In this document: in pieces, positions 51,713 through 61,590 of the stretch
Position numbering within the stretch: position 1 is the stretch's first letter
Layout of the letters: every line of letters begins with the position of its first letter
Assembly (NCBI RefSeq): GCF_963681195.1
Contig: NZ_OY808997.1
Location: 2,852,001-2,916,000, forward strand
Reading direction: 5' to 3'
Source of the DNA: Vibrio sp. 16
GTDB taxonomy: Bacteria > Pseudomonadota > Gammaproteobacteria > Enterobacterales > Vibrionaceae
DNA: 64,000 nt
The notes under the pieces: generated by a model
Told to the model about the DNA's origin: nothing
The model's database searches: none
What the model saw: the letters and a program-made list of their open reading frames with translations, nothing else
Made by a program: the position numbers and the translations under genes

Positions 51713-52033
51713 TTCCTTTGGTTGATAAAACTAGAATAGAAACAGCCAATAGAAAAACGACATACTCCGCCGCACTATGCATAAGAAAAATATATCAATC
51801 AAGTTGAATAAATTCACATTGCGGTCTAGGTAACTTCTCCTTGGTTTTTGTCTAAGGATGGACTGCAATCGGCCGTCTGTGATTAATCAGTCATTCCGTT
51901 TAGCCAAGTATTTGTTAGCCATGACAAGAAGATTGTAAGGGATGAGTTACAAACTGCTTTCTATTTGTAACCTTAGGCTTCGTCGTTGTTGGTAGTGTTC
52001 TTTGGTAATCCATCGATACTAAAGGACTGTATT
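51713..52033. other. Intergenic region upstream of the PTS gene
   Basis: About 320 bases with no gene of convincing length. It should hold the promoter of the PTS EIICB gene. I see no clear NagC, Mlc or CRP operator; TGTGATTAATCAGTCA near 51877 is at best a one-sided CRP match. Confidence 0.5.
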
Positions 52034-53557
52034 ATGCTAGATAGTTTAAAAACAGGCTTATCTAAGCTTTCCTTGATAGGGAAGGCATTGATGCTGCCTA
52101 TATCCATCTTACCAGCAGCAGGTCTACTGCTCGCCTTTGGCGCTAAGCTCGATATCCCGCTTATGATGCGTGCTGGGGGCGTCATATTTGATAACTTAGC
52201 CTTGCTGTTTGCCGTGGGGGCTGCCGTTGGTTTGACTAAGGAATCTGGGATCGCCGCCTTAGCTGCGATTGTTGCGATGGTTGTCATGAATGCAACCATG
52301 GGGGTCGCGTTAGGTATTACGCCTGAGATGGCGATCGGTGGTGGTCGTTATGCGATGGTGATGGGCATTCCGTCATTGCAAACGGGTGTCTTTGGTGGAC
52401 TTATCGCTGGTATTCTCGCTGCCGTTATGTACCAACGCTTTTATGATACTAAGCTGCCTGATTTCCTTGGCTTCTTTGCCGGTAAACGTTTTGTTCCTAT
52501 TGTGACTGCATTTTCTGCGTTTCTCATCGGGTTAGTATTACCTTATATTTGGTCATATATTCAGTCAGGGATTGATGCGCTGTCGCACATGGCGAATGGC
52601 GGCAACATGTATGTCTCAACGTTCATCTACGGATTTATGGAACGCGCTCTAATTCCAGTTGGCCTCCATCATATCTTTTATAGCCCTTATTGGTTCTCTT
52701 TCGGGGAGTACACCACCGCCGCTGGAACTATTGTAAACGGCGATCATACGATTTGGTTTAAAATGCTCGAAGATGGCGTCAAAACATTCTCAACCAGCGA
52801 ATACCAAGAAGCAGGTAAATTCCTATCGGGCAACTTTGCAATTTACATGTTCGCTTTCCCTGCGGCGTGTTTAGCGATGTATCACGAAGCGAATGACAAA
52901 AACAAAAAAATAGCAGCGGGTATTTTGGGTTCAGCTGCACTTACCTCTTTTGTTACCGGTATTACAGAGCCAGTGGAATTCGCGTTTATCTTTGTCGCGC
53001 CTGTGCTTTATGTGTTCTCTGCAATTATGGCTGGGGTGTCTTATGCGGTGACGTATGCGCTGGATGTTCACATAGGTAAAACCTTCTCTGCAGGTATCAT
53101 TGATTTTGTTTCATTTGGGGTTCTTCCAGCGATGGATGGCTTTAAAACCAACTGGTTCAATGTGATTCTTTGGGGCTCAGCGATGGCTGCGATTTACTAC
53201 ACGGTTTTCCGCTTTGCAATTCGAAAACTCAACTTGAAAACGGTTGGACGTGAGGATACGCAAAGTAAGGCTATTACCTTAGAAAATGAAGAGCTAGCGA
53301 GTGAAATTACAACCTTGATTGGTGGTGCCGCGAACATTACTTCGATAGGGGCATGTATTACCAGGTTGCGCCTACAGATTAAAGATCAGTCACTTGTGAA
53401 TGAGAAGGGAATCAAAGACCTCGGCGCGATGGGAGTCATAAAAGTGGGTTCAAGTGGCTTGCAAATCATTCTAGGTGCGCGGGCTCAATTTGTGGCTGAA
53501 ATTATGAGTGATAGTCTCAGCGATACTTCGGCTTCACTGTCAGTAAGCCCTAGCTAA
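52034..53557 (+). CDS. PTS glucose/GlcNAc-family transporter, EIICB
   Basis: The 507-residue permease has an EIIC domain (LPAAGLLLAFGAK, GLKESG-type AVGLTKESGIAALAA, HHIFYSPYW, FVTGITEPVEFAFIFVAP) and a C-terminal EIIB domain with the phosphorylated cysteine near residue 441 in IGACITRLRL. It imports and phosphorylates a sugar of the glucose/GlcNAc/maltose subgroup. No EIIA is fused or adjacent, so it needs the general EIIA-Glc. The start used follows AAAGGA; the frame opens 16 codons earlier. Its substrate is not readable, hence no symbol. Confidence 0.88.
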   Translation: MLDSLKTGLSKLSLIGKALMLPISILPAAGLLLAFGAKLDIPLMMRAGGVIFDNLALLFAVGAAVGLTKESGIAALAAIVAMVVMNATMGVALGITPEMAIGGGRYAMVMGIPSLQTGVFGGLIAGILAAVMYQRFYDTKLPDFLGFFAGKRFVPIVTAFSAFLIGLVLPYIWSYIQSGIDALSHMANGGNMYVSTFIYGFMERALIPVGLHHIFYSPYWFSFGEYTTAAGTIVNGDHTIWFKMLEDGVKTFSTSEYQEAGKFLSGNFAIYMFAFPAACLAMYHEANDKNKKIAAGILGSAALTSFVTGITEPVEFAFIFVAPVLYVFSAIMAGVSYAVTYALDVHIGKTFSAGIIDFVSFGVLPAMDGFKTNWFNVILWGSAMAAIYYTVFRFAIRKLNLKTVGREDTQSKAITLENEELASEITTLIGGAANITSIGACITRLRLQIKDQSLVNEKGIKDLGAMGVIKVGSSGLQIILGARAQFVAEIMSDSLSDTSASLSVSPS

Positions 53558-53726
53558 TCATCTACAACGAACGATCTTCAATATTTACGCTATCAATCGA
53601 GAGGTTGGTAGCGTTGCCTTGCATTTAATTTTCAAACTTATAGATCGCTTTAGCATTCTACTAATGCGCTTCGAGTGGCTATCGGTTACTATTTGTGACA
53701 CGAAAATCATGTAAGGCGATGGAATC

Positions 53727-54752
53727 ATGCTAAGAGTTGCGATCAATGGATTTGGACGTATCGGTCGTAATGTACTGCGGGCAGTATATGAAAGTGGCAA
53801 AAGCCAGCAGATTAAAGTGGTAGCAGTCAATGAGCTTGCTCAGCCAGATGCCATGGCGCACCTACTGCAATACGATACAAGCCACGGTCGATTCGGCAAG
53901 AAGGTGACCAACGACCAAGAGCATATCTATATTCATCATGACAGCGGAGAGTTTGATTCTATCCGCATTCTACATCTCAGTGATATTGAGCTGCTGCCGT
54001 GGCGCGATCTAGAGGTCGATCTGGTCTTAGATTGTACAGGTGTTTTTGGCTCTCAAGCGGATGGTCAAGAGCATATCAAAGCGGGCGCAAAGAAAGTCCT
54101 ATTTTCACACCCTGGGGCCAACGATCTCGACAATACCATTATCTATGGTGTGAACCACGATACGCTAAAAGCCGAACACAAAGTTGTCTCCAACGGTTCG
54201 TGTACCACTAACTGTATTGTCCCTATCATTAAAGCCCTTGATGACGCTTTTGAAATCGAATCTGGCACCATTACTACGATTCACTCATCGATGAACGACC
54301 AACAAGTCATTGATGCGTACCACTCCGATTTGCGTCGAACACGTGCCGCCAGCCAGTCGATCATTCCCGTAGACACTAAGTTGCATAAAGGTATTGAAAG
54401 AATCTTCCCGAAATTTTCTAACAAATTTGAAGCGATTTCCGTGCGAGTACCAACGGTAAACGTCACGGCGATGGATTTAAGTGTCACAATTAATACAAAT
54501 GTGAAAGTTAATGACGTAAATCAAACCATTGTTAACGCATCTCAGTGTACATTACAGGGCATTGTTGACTATACTGAAGCGCCGCTCGTTTCTATCGACT
54601 TTAATCATGATCCCCATAGCGCGATTGTCGATGGTACACAGACTCGAGTGAGCAATGGGCATTTAGTGAAAATGCTTGTTTGGTGTGATAACGAATGGGG
54701 CTTTGCGAACCGCATGCTGGATACTGCGCTCGCAATGCAAGCTGCAAAGTAA
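53727..54752 (+). CDS. epd: D-erythrose-4-phosphate dehydrogenase
   Basis: This 341-residue GAPDH-fold enzyme oxidises erythrose-4-phosphate for pyridoxal phosphate synthesis. The Rossmann [14 protein letters not shown], catalytic [12 protein letters not shown] and [13 protein letters not shown] are visible. The length and the epd-pgk-fba order favour epd over gapA. AAGG precedes the ATG. The gap to pgk is about 150 bases, without a clear terminator, so read-through is possible. Confidence 0.92.
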   Translation: MLRVAINGFGRIGRNVLRAVYESGKSQQIKVVAVNELAQPDAMAHLLQYDTSHGRFGKKVTNDQEHIYIHHDSGEFDSIRILHLSDIELLPWRDLEVDLVLDCTGVFGSQADGQEHIKAGAKKVLFSHPGANDLDNTIIYGVNHDTLKAEHKVVSNGSCTTNCIVPIIKALDDAFEIESGTITTIHSSMNDQQVIDAYHSDLRRTRAASQSIIPVDTKLHKGIERIFPKFSNKFEAISVRVPTVNVTAMDLSVTINTNVKVNDVNQTIVNASQCTLQGIVDYTEAPLVSIDFNHDPHSAIVDGTQTRVSNGHLVKMLVWCDNEWGFANRMLDTALAMQAAK

Positions 54753-54903
54753 GCCGTAGTGCAGCGAGGAGAATTATTTATTTTCACCCTTGAAATAAAT
54801 AAATGATGGCTCCATATCTGAACCAGTTTAAAGAATTAATAGGCTTGGCAGGGTTGCCGGGCTACTGAAAACTTTACTTATTGAATATTTGAGAGGACAC
54901 ATC

Positions 54904-56064
54904 ATGTCTGTAATCAAGATGACTGACCTGGATCTAGCAGGTAAACGTGTATTTATCCGTGCGGACCTAAACGTACCTGTAAAAGAAGGCAAAGTGACTT
55001 CTGATGCACGTATCCTAGCATCTCTACCAACGATCAAGCACTGTCTAGAAGCTGGCGCTAAAGTTATGGTTACTTCTCACCTAGGTCGTCCAACTGAAGG
55101 TGAATACGCAGAAGAGTTCTCTCTACAACCTGTTGTTAACTACCTAAACGACGCACTAGATTGCGACGTTAAACTAGCGAAAGATTACCTAGATGGCCTA
55201 GAGCTAAACACAGGTGAGCTAGTTGTTCTTGAAAACGTTCGCTTTAACAAAGGCGAGAAGAAGAACGAAGAAGAGCTATCTAAGAAATACGCAGCACTTT
55301 GTGACATCTTCGTAATGGATGCATTTGGTACGGCTCACCGTGCTCAAGCGTCTACTCACGGTGTTGGTATGAACGCGCCTGTTGCGTGTGCTGGTCCTCT
55401 TCTTGCTGCTGAACTAGAAGCACTAGGTAAAGCAATGGACAACCCAGAGCGTCCACTTGTTGCTATCGTTGGTGGTTCTAAAGTTTCTACTAAACTAACC
55501 GTTCTAGAGTCTCTATCTAAAGTCGCTGACCAGCTAGTTGTTGGTGGTGGTATCGCGAACACATTTATCGCTGCAGCAGGCCACAACGTAGGTAAGTCTC
55601 TATACGAAGCTGACCTAGTTGAAACCGCTCAAAAACTAATGAAAGAGTGTTCTATCCCAGTTGCGACTGACGTTGCATGTGCGAAAGCATTCGACGAGAA
55701 CGCAGAAGCTGAAATCAAGAACGTTGCTGACGTCGCTGACGACGACATGATCTTCGACCTAGGTCCAGACTCAACGGCAGCTCTAGCTGAAATCATCGCT
55801 AACGCTAAGACAATCCTATGGAACGGTCCTGTAGGCGTATTCGAATTCAAGAACTTCGAAGCGGGTACCAAAGGTATCTCTGAAGCGATCGCTAAGTCAG
55901 CAGGTTTCTCTGTAGCAGGTGGTGGTGACACGCTAGCGGCTATCGACCAATTCGGTATCAAAGCTGACGTTTCTTACATCTCTACTGGTGGTGGTGCATT
56001 CCTTGAATTCGTTGAAGGTAAAGTACTTCCAGCAGTGGCAATGCTTGAAGAGCGCGCTAAGTAA
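54904..56064 (+). CDS. pgk: Phosphoglycerate kinase
   Basis: This 386-residue glycolytic kinase has [50 protein letters not shown] and [13 protein letters not shown]. It interconverts 1,3-bisphosphoglycerate plus ADP and 3-phosphoglycerate plus ATP. GAGAGG precedes the ATG; an in-frame extension of five codons is unlikely. The codon bias is extreme (leucine CTA, CTT), typical for vibrio glycolytic genes. Confidence 0.97.
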   Translation: MSVIKMTDLDLAGKRVFIRADLNVPVKEGKVTSDARILASLPTIKHCLEAGAKVMVTSHLGRPTEGEYAEEFSLQPVVNYLNDALDCDVKLAKDYLDGLELNTGELVVLENVRFNKGEKKNEEELSKKYAALCDIFVMDAFGTAHRAQASTHGVGMNAPVACAGPLLAAELEALGKAMDNPERPLVAIVGGSKVSTKLTVLESLSKVADQLVVGGGIANTFIAAAGHNVGKSLYEADLVETAQKLMKECSIPVATDVACAKAFDENAEAEIKNVADVADDDMIFDLGPDSTAALAEIIANAKTILWNGPVGVFEFKNFEAGTKGISEAIAKSAGFSVAGGGDTLAAIDQFGIKADVSYISTGGGAFLEFVEGKVLPAVAMLEERAK

Positions 56065-56070
56065 TTAAGT

Positions 56071-56100
56071 GAAAGCGGGAGAGTGATTCTCCCGCTTTCT
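56071..56100 (+). terminator. Hairpin after pgk
   Basis: GAAAGCGGGAGA and TCTCCCGCTTTC pair around GTGAT. The T tract after it is short (TTTCTTG), so termination may be partial and allow some read-through into fbaA. Confidence 0.7.
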
Positions 56101-56103
56101 TGT

Positions 56104-56133
56104 TTGCTGCACATCACAGTTTTTTGCTAGAAT
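56104..56133 (+). promoter_or_regulatory. Candidate fbaA promoter
   Basis: TTGCTG and TAGAAT are separated by 18 bases. A start near 56140 would place the palindrome at 56146-56161 just downstream of +1. This is inference from inspection. Confidence 0.5.
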
Positions 56134-56145
56134 AGCGCGAGTTGT

Positions 56146-56161
56146 GAGCAAACGTTTGCAA
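56146..56161. promoter_or_regulatory. PurR/LacI-type palindrome C, upstream of fbaA
   Basis: GAGCAAACGTTTGCAA matches the PurR operator at 12 of 16 positions and shares AAACGTTTGC with the two copies before transketolase. It overlaps the likely start of fbaA transcription, where a repressor would act. Confidence 0.58.
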
Positions 56162-56217
56162 GAATTTAAACTTAACAAGTTTTATTTTTAAAACGACAGA
56201 TAAATAGGATTAAATCC

Positions 56218-57294
56218 ATGTCTAAGATCTTCGATTTCGTAAAACCAGGTGTTATCTCTGGCGACGACGTACAGAAAGTTTTTGAAGTTGCTAAAGAGAA
56301 CAACTTCGCTCTACCAGCAGTTAACGTTGTAGGTACTGACTCTGTAAACGCAGTACTAGAAGCAGCAGCTAAAGTTAAAGCTCCAGTTGTTGTTCAGTTC
56401 TCTAACGGCGGTGCAGCTTTCTTCGCTGGTAAAGGCGTTAAACTTGAAGGTCAAGGTGCTCAAATCCTTGGTGCTGTAGCGGGTGCTAAATACGTTCACG
56501 CTGTAGCTGAAGCTTACGGTGTGCCAGTAATCCTACACACTGACCACGCAGCTAAGAAACTTCTTCCATGGATCGACGGTCTACTAGACGCTGGTGAAGA
56601 GTTCTTCGCTCAAACTGGTAAGCCTCTATTCTCTTCTCACATGCTAGACCTTTCTGAAGAGTCTCTAGAAGAGAACATCGAAACATGTGCTAAGTACCTA
56701 GAGCGCATGGCTAAAATGAACATGACAATCGAGATCGAACTTGGTTGTACTGGTGGTGAAGAAGACGGCGTAGATAACTCTCACATGGACGCATCTGAGC
56801 TTTACACTTCTCCTGAAGACGTTGCTTACGCATACGAGAAACTAAGCGCTGTTTCACACCGCTTCACTATCGCAGCATCTTTCGGTAACGTACACGGCGT
56901 TTACAAGCCTGGTAACGTTGTTCTAACTCCAACTATCCTACGTGATTCTCAAGCATACTGTGCAGAGAAGTTCGGTATCGCACCAAACGCTCTAAACTTC
57001 GTATTCCACGGTGGTTCTGGTTCTACTCAAGAAGAGATCCAAGAGTCTATCGGTTACGGTGTTATCAAGATGAACATCGATACTGATACACAGTGGGCAA
57101 CTTGGGATGGTATCCGTAAGTACGAAGCGGAAAACCACGATTACCTACAAGGTCAAATCGGTAACCCAACTGGCGAAGACGCACCAAACAAGAAGTACTA
57201 CGACCCACGCGTATGGCTACGTGCTGGTCAAGCTTCAATGGTTGCTCGTCTAGAGCAAGCTTTTGCTGACCTAAACGCAGTAGACGTACTATAA
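56218..57294 (+). CDS. fbaA: Class II fructose-bisphosphate aldolase
   Basis: This 358-residue zinc aldolase cleaves fructose-1,6-bisphosphate. Zinc ligands and family motifs are in ILHTDHAAKKLLPW, IEIELGCTGGEEDGVDN, SFGNVHGVYKPGN and FVFHGGSGSTQEE. It is highly codon-biased. It has its own candidate promoter and a strong terminator, so it can be expressed apart from pgk. Confidence 0.97.
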   Translation: MSKIFDFVKPGVISGDDVQKVFEVAKENNFALPAVNVVGTDSVNAVLEAAAKVKAPVVVQFSNGGAAFFAGKGVKLEGQGAQILGAVAGAKYVHAVAEAYGVPVILHTDHAAKKLLPWIDGLLDAGEEFFAQTGKPLFSSHMLDLSEESLEENIETCAKYLERMAKMNMTIEIELGCTGGEEDGVDNSHMDASELYTSPEDVAYAYEKLSAVSHRFTIAASFGNVHGVYKPGNVVLTPTILRDSQAYCAEKFGIAPNALNFVFHGGSGSTQEEIQESIGYGVIKMNIDTDTQWATWDGIRKYEAENHDYLQGQIGNPTGEDAPNKKYYDPRVWLRAGQASMVARLEQAFADLNAVDVL

Positions 57295-57316
57295 GTTAGT
57301 CGCTATTACGAATGAT

Positions 57317-57345
57317 AAAAACCCGCTCATTGAGCGGGTTTTTTT
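57317..57345 (+). terminator. Terminator after fbaA
   Basis: AAAAACCCGCTCA and TGAGCGGGTTTTT pair with almost no loop, giving a long stem followed by extra T residues. Confidence 0.93.
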
Positions 57346-57622
57346 ATATCTGATACTTGGCTCGTTTATCTGAGTGAGTGATGTGAAAAATCTGGCTAAA
57401 TGTAAATGCTTTGCGTAATCTGTAACAAGCCGATTTCAACATGTTTTGATAAACGTCTGTTTTTATTCTCTTTGCAAAAACTTGACTTTGAGAATGGTCA
57501 AAAATGAGATATTGTGCCAAAAAAATGGCATTGCTTGACCGCATGGATAAGCAAGCCGTGGTTAATTACTAATATAAAGCAGTTTGATTCATAGAATTAT
57601 TACATTTTGAGAGGATACAAAT
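57346..57622. other. Intergenic region upstream of mscS
   Basis: No gene is evident. TTGACT near 57482 followed about 20 bases later by GATATT could be part of an mscS promoter. I see no repeat or operator of a known type. GAGAGG lies just before the mscS start. Confidence 0.4.
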
Positions 57623-58489
57623 ATGGCAGGCGAATCAGCGGGAATTGAAGCTCCCCTAGTTGATGGATTAAGTCACGCAGAAAAATGGTTAACGACGAAC
57701 TCTGATCTATTGGTTCAATACGGCGTAAACATCATTTCTGCCGTTCTGATTCTATTTATCGGTAACATGATCGTGAAAGCCGTAGCAAACAGTGTTGCTA
57801 AGGTTTTAGAAAAGAAAAATATGGATAAGGCGGTTGTCGAGTTTATCCATGGTCTTGTACGTTACTTGCTGTTTGTGATTGTTCTAATTGCAGCGCTGGG
57901 CCGCTTAGGTGTTCAAACCGCATCTGTTGTGGCAGTAATCGGTGCCGCCGGTCTTGCTGTTGGTCTTGCTCTTCAAGGCTCACTATCTAACTTTGCGGCG
58001 GGCGTACTTATTGTTGCTTTCCGTCCGTTCAAGTCAGGCGACTACGTTGAAATTGGCGGTGTAGCAGGCAGTGTTGAAGCGATTCAGATTTTCCAAACTG
58101 TATTGAAAACACCTGATAACAAAATGGTAGTTGTTCCAAATGGCAGCGTCATTGGCAGCCCTATCACGAACTATTCTCGTCACGAAACACGACGTGTCGA
58201 TTTAATGATTGGGGTTTCTTACAATTCCGATCTACAGAAGACTAAAGAGCTGTTGACTAAGATTTGTCAGTCAGATGAGCGCGTATTGAAAGAGCCTGGC
58301 GTGCAAGTTGGTGTTCATACTCTTGCGGATTCTTCAGTTAACTTCGTTGTGCGCCCTTGGGTGAAAACGGCGGACTACTGGAATGTTTACTTTGATTTGA
58401 TGCAAGCGATCAAAGAAGGCCTAGACAAAGAAGGCATCGAAATTCCTTTCCCGCAAATGGATGTTCACTTGAACAAAGTTGAAGCGTAA
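57623..58489 (+). CDS. mscS: Small-conductance mechanosensitive channel
   Basis: The 288-residue channel has three N-terminal helices. The pore helix is GAAGLAVGLALQGSLSNFAAGVLI, and the beta domain has RPFKSGDYVEIGGVAGSVEAIQIFQT and VPNGSVIGSPITNYSRH. Heptamers release solutes on hypo-osmotic shock. It is monocistronic and ends in a symmetric terminator. Confidence 0.96.
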   Translation: MAGESAGIEAPLVDGLSHAEKWLTTNSDLLVQYGVNIISAVLILFIGNMIVKAVANSVAKVLEKKNMDKAVVEFIHGLVRYLLFVIVLIAALGRLGVQTASVVAVIGAAGLAVGLALQGSLSNFAAGVLIVAFRPFKSGDYVEIGGVAGSVEAIQIFQTVLKTPDNKMVVVPNGSVIGSPITNYSRHETRRVDLMIGVSYNSDLQKTKELLTKICQSDERVLKEPGVQVGVHTLADSSVNFVVRPWVKTADYWNVYFDLMQAIKEGLDKEGIEIPFPQMDVHLNKVEA

Positions 58490-58508
58490 TCACCGCTTAA
58501 CACGATAC

Positions 58509-58537
58509 AAAGCGAAGCCATTGGCTTCGCTTTTTTT
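58509..58537. terminator. Bidirectional terminator between mscS and the YbaK-type gene
   Basis: AAAGCGAAGCC and GGCTTCGCTTT pair around ATT, followed by T residues. The minus-side T tract is short. Confidence 0.88.
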
Positions 58538-58545
58538 GTACGTTT

Positions 58546-59028
58546 TTACAGCTCGAAGATTGGGTTGCTCAAGGCTGATAAAACAATCTTGAGATCGCTA
58601 GCAGAAATACCAAATGTGCATTCCGGGTGACCTGGTGTGTAGAGAAGCTGTTCGAATTCATACAGTCGACGGTCAACCACGATTGGGATCTCTGCGGGCA
58701 AACCGAAGGGACAGACGGCACCAGCAACACAACCTGTTGCTTCACTCATTGCCTCATTACTTACAATCGATGGGCGTTTGCCTAGTAATGCTTTGATACC
58801 CTTGCTGTCCAACCGACTGTCTTTGTCTGTCAAGAACAGAGCGAAGCCAGCTCCTTTGAGTTGCAAGAACAGGCTTTTGGTGTGTGTACCTGTCCATCCT
58901 AGCTCTTTAGCGACTCTCTCGTCTGTGGTGAAATCAAGAATTGGCTCGTGATGCCACTCTTGGTATTCAACGTTTAGCTTTCCCAGCAATGTCTTATTAA
59001 ACAGATAAATTTCTTCGAGTTTATTCAT
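58546..59028 (-). CDS. YbaK/prolyl-tRNA deacylase-domain protein
   Basis: The 160-residue protein has a YbaK/aminoacyl-tRNA-editing fold: THTKSLFLQLKGAGFALFLT with the conserved lysine, and CVAGAVCPFGLPAEIPIVVD near residue 105. Related free-standing proteins hydrolyse mischarged Ala- or Cys-tRNA(Pro). I cannot tell which, so no symbol is given. Its start overlaps the argO stop by eight bases, making one operon. Confidence 0.87.
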   Translation of the reverse strand: MNKLEEIYLFNKTLLGKLNVEYQEWHHEPILDFTTDERVAKELGWTGTHTKSLFLQLKGAGFALFLTDKDSRLDSKGIKALLGKRPSIVSNEAMSEATGCVAGAVCPFGLPAEIPIVVDRRLYEFEQLLYTPGHPECTFGISASDLKIVLSALSNPIFEL

Positions 59029-59662
59029 GAATCACCCAACCAAACATAGTGAACAGCTCGAGCGCCAACATCAGCGCAATCGCATACATCATAATAGCAA
59101 CCGCGATATCAATACCTTGCTTGACTCGAGGTTGTGATAACACTGGGCCTAATTTAGCGGCACCAATAGACAGCGAGTAGAACCAAACGAGTGAAGCCAT
59201 CATCGTTCCTAGAGCAAAGGAAATGCGATCTTGGCCTTCAAACTGACCACCAATCGAACCCAGAATGACAACGGTGTCGAGATATAAGTGAGGGTTTAAT
59301 ACCGTCACGGCGAGTGCACCGAGAATCACGGCACGCTTTCCCCGAAGTGTTTGATTTTCTTTTGTTTCATTAGACTGAGTGCTAAAAGCACTTTTCAATG
59401 ATAGGGAGCCATAAAGGGTTAAAAAAGCGATACCCCCCAGTGTAACTAGCATCAGTAGCGTCTCGTTTTTGGACAACAGTGCGCCGCCACCAAAAATGCC
59501 TAACGAGATAAAAACGATATCAAGAAAACTGCAAATACTAGCTGTTGTTAAATGATGTTGTCGTTTTATTCCTTGGTTAAGCACGTAGGCATTTTGTGCG
59601 CCAATAGGAATGATCATGCTTGCACCCAGTCCAAACCCTTGCAAAATCAACCAAACATTCAC
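59021..59662 (-). CDS. argO: LysE-family amino acid exporter (arginine exporter ArgO-like)
   Basis: This 213-residue membrane protein has about six helices. The LysE/ArgO N-terminus GLGASMIIPIGAQNAYVLNQG and the segment AVTVLNPHLYLDTVVILGSIG are clear. ArgO exports arginine or lysine and is activated by ArgP in E. coli. Here the argP gene is divergent and next to it, which supports the assignment. Confidence 0.9.
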   Translation of the reverse strand: MNVWLILQGFGLGASMIIPIGAQNAYVLNQGIKRQHHLTTASICSFLDIVFISLGIFGGGALLSKNETLLMLVTLGGIAFLTLYGSLSLKSAFSTQSNETKENQTLRGKRAVILGALAVTVLNPHLYLDTVVILGSIGGQFEGQDRISFALGTMMASLVWFYSLSIGAAKLGPVLSQPRVKQGIDIAVAIMMYAIALMLALELFTMFGWVIHE

Positions 59663-59804
59663 CGCTATTACTCCATGTTAATTGTGTCTATCAACTAATG
59701 GGTAAAGTATTCAAACTTGAAAAATTAGTAAAATTAATGATTTTAACTTTACATAAGTGATGCTAATAATTGTGTTTTGAATGCCTGCTAAGTAAGGGAA
59801 TGTT

Positions 59805-60701
59805 TTGCGAGGTTTAGATTACAAATGGATTGAAGCGTTAGAAATGGTGGCCAGTCGTGGCAGTTTTGAACGCGCGGCGAGTGAGCTCTATATCTCTCAA
59901 TCAGCGGTTTCGCAGCGTATTAAACAGTTGGAGAAGTTTCTTGCAAAGCCAGTGCTGATTCGTGAGAAGCCGTTGAGATTGACCACAACGGGTAAGAAAC
60001 TGCTGGGCTTTTATCATCGAGTTCAAGTGCTTGAACGCGAGCTGTTGCCTGAGTTGACTAACCAAGATAGCGAACGCCCAATTCAAGTCTCCATCGCGAC
60101 CAATGCTGACAGCCTAGCGACTTGGCTGCTTCCCGCGTTAACGCCCATCATGAAACAGCGCAAAGTCGAGTTTAACCTGTCCGTGGATCTTGAAGATCGC
60201 ACCTTAGAGAAGGTAAGGAAAGGGGAAGTAACAGGAGCGATAAGTTGGGAAGAAAGCGCGCTCAAAGGGTGCGAAAGTCATTATTTGGGCAGAATGGATT
60301 ACGTTTGTGTCGCCAACCCTGCGTTTGCGCAGCAGTACTTTCGACATGGCGTCACCCGAAAGGCTTTAGAATGCGCTCCAGCAGTGTCGTACGATCAATA
60401 CGATCAAATGCATCGCCAGTTTCTTCAACAGTACTTTAATCTTTCTCCAGAAGCAATTGTTCATCACCGTGTAGCCAGCTCTGAAGCTTTTGTGAATCTT
60501 GCTCTACTCGGGGTTGCCTATTGTTTAATCCCCCGTCTGCAAATCAGCGACGAGTTAGCGCAAGGGCGGTTGGTAGACTTAATGCCAGGGTTCCAGCTGA
60601 GCTTTAAAATTTATTGGCACCACTGGCAGTTAGAGAGCGGGGTTTTACAACAAGTTACCCAAGCCATTCTCGAATACTGCCATGGCAAGCTGCCAAAATA
60701 G
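59805..60701 (+). CDS. argP: LysR-type regulator ArgP
   Basis: The 298-residue protein has an N-terminal winged helix-turn-helix ([28 protein letters not shown]) and a periplasmic-binding-like effector domain. ArgP senses lysine and arginine and activates argO. The start is TTG, with AAGGGA a few bases before. The 142-base gap to argO is AT-rich and should carry the ArgP site, but I cannot define it. Confidence 0.92.
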   Translation: MRGLDYKWIEALEMVASRGSFERAASELYISQSAVSQRIKQLEKFLAKPVLIREKPLRLTTTGKKLLGFYHRVQVLERELLPELTNQDSERPIQVSIATNADSLATWLLPALTPIMKQRKVEFNLSVDLEDRTLEKVRKGEVTGAISWEESALKGCESHYLGRMDYVCVANPAFAQQYFRHGVTRKALECAPAVSYDQYDQMHRQFLQQYFNLSPEAIVHHRVASSEAFVNLALLGVAYCLIPRLQISDELAQGRLVDLMPGFQLSFKIYWHHWQLESGVLQQVTQAILEYCHGKLPK

Positions 60702-60798
60702 TTTGGGTTAAATCTTTGTCAGAACGGAGCTGTTCGCTTGGTCAAACCTTGTTCCTTACCTATGATGTAGTCAGTTAATCCGATAGGGCAATTTTAGT

Positions 60799-61494
60799 AT
60801 GAAAGTGATTCCTTCCGTTGTTGCGCTTATTTCATTGGCAACGCTAAGCACAAGCGTGTTGGCGAATACGCCAGATTTTCCTCATCTTGTGACCACAGGT
60901 TACGGTGAGGTCGTTGCTAAACCTGATATGGCTCAGTTCACTACTAGAGTCGTGGAAACCACTATGACAGCTGAGCAGTCTAAACAAGCCGTTGATAAAG
61001 TGGTTTCCGACTTCCTTACGGCACTCAAAGCACAAGGCGTTGAAGGAGAGAGTATTACTAGCTCCAACCTCTATATTTCTCCTCAATACCACTACCCCAA
61101 AAATGGCAAACCCGAGTTGGTCGGTTACCGTGCGAGTCGCACGATCAATGTGACAGTGAATGATCTGGATAAGTTGAATCAGTACTTAGATACCGCTCTA
61201 AATGCAGGTATTAATCAGGTCGACAATATCCAACTTCAAGTCAAAGACCCGGGCAAATATCAAGATCAAGCCAGAATGGCAGCGATCAAAGATGCCAACA
61301 ATAAGGCGGACTTTCTCGCTGAAGGATTTGATAAAGAGATCAAAGGGGTCTGGCGTATTGATTACAACATGCCAAGCTCTCAGCCAGTATTAATGCGATC
61401 GATGGCGATGGACGCAAAAACGGAGTCCAATACCTATCAAGACTCAACCATTGTGATTCGCGATAGAGTCGATGTTATTTATCAGCTGGACTGA
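60799..61494 (+). CDS. SIMPL-domain (DUF541) periplasmic protein
   Basis: The 231-residue protein has signal peptide MKVIPSVVALISLATLSTSVLA and the DUF541/SIMPL fold: VTTGYGEVVAKPDMAQFTTRVVET, LKAQGVEGESITSSNLYISPQYHY and GYRASRTINVTVNDLDKL. The E. coli relative YggE lowers oxidative stress by an unknown mechanism. It lies between argP and a diguanylate cyclase, without obvious coupling. Confidence 0.9.
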   Translation: MKVIPSVVALISLATLSTSVLANTPDFPHLVTTGYGEVVAKPDMAQFTTRVVETTMTAEQSKQAVDKVVSDFLTALKAQGVEGESITSSNLYISPQYHYPKNGKPELVGYRASRTINVTVNDLDKLNQYLDTALNAGINQVDNIQLQVKDPGKYQDQARMAAIKDANNKADFLAEGFDKEIKGVWRIDYNMPSSQPVLMRSMAMDAKTESNTYQDSTIVIRDRVDVIYQLD

Positions 61495-61590
61495 TTACAC
61501 CAATAGTTTAGGTGTGGCAGCCCCAAACTTTAACCCACACTCTGGTAAGTGGTATACTGATCAGCCAAATGATTAGGAGTAGTGGTATCA

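Noticed and set aside
51877..51892. TGTGATTAATCAGTCA as a CRP site before the PTS gene
   Set aside because: Only the left half fits TGTGA; the right half matches the TCACA half at two of five positions.
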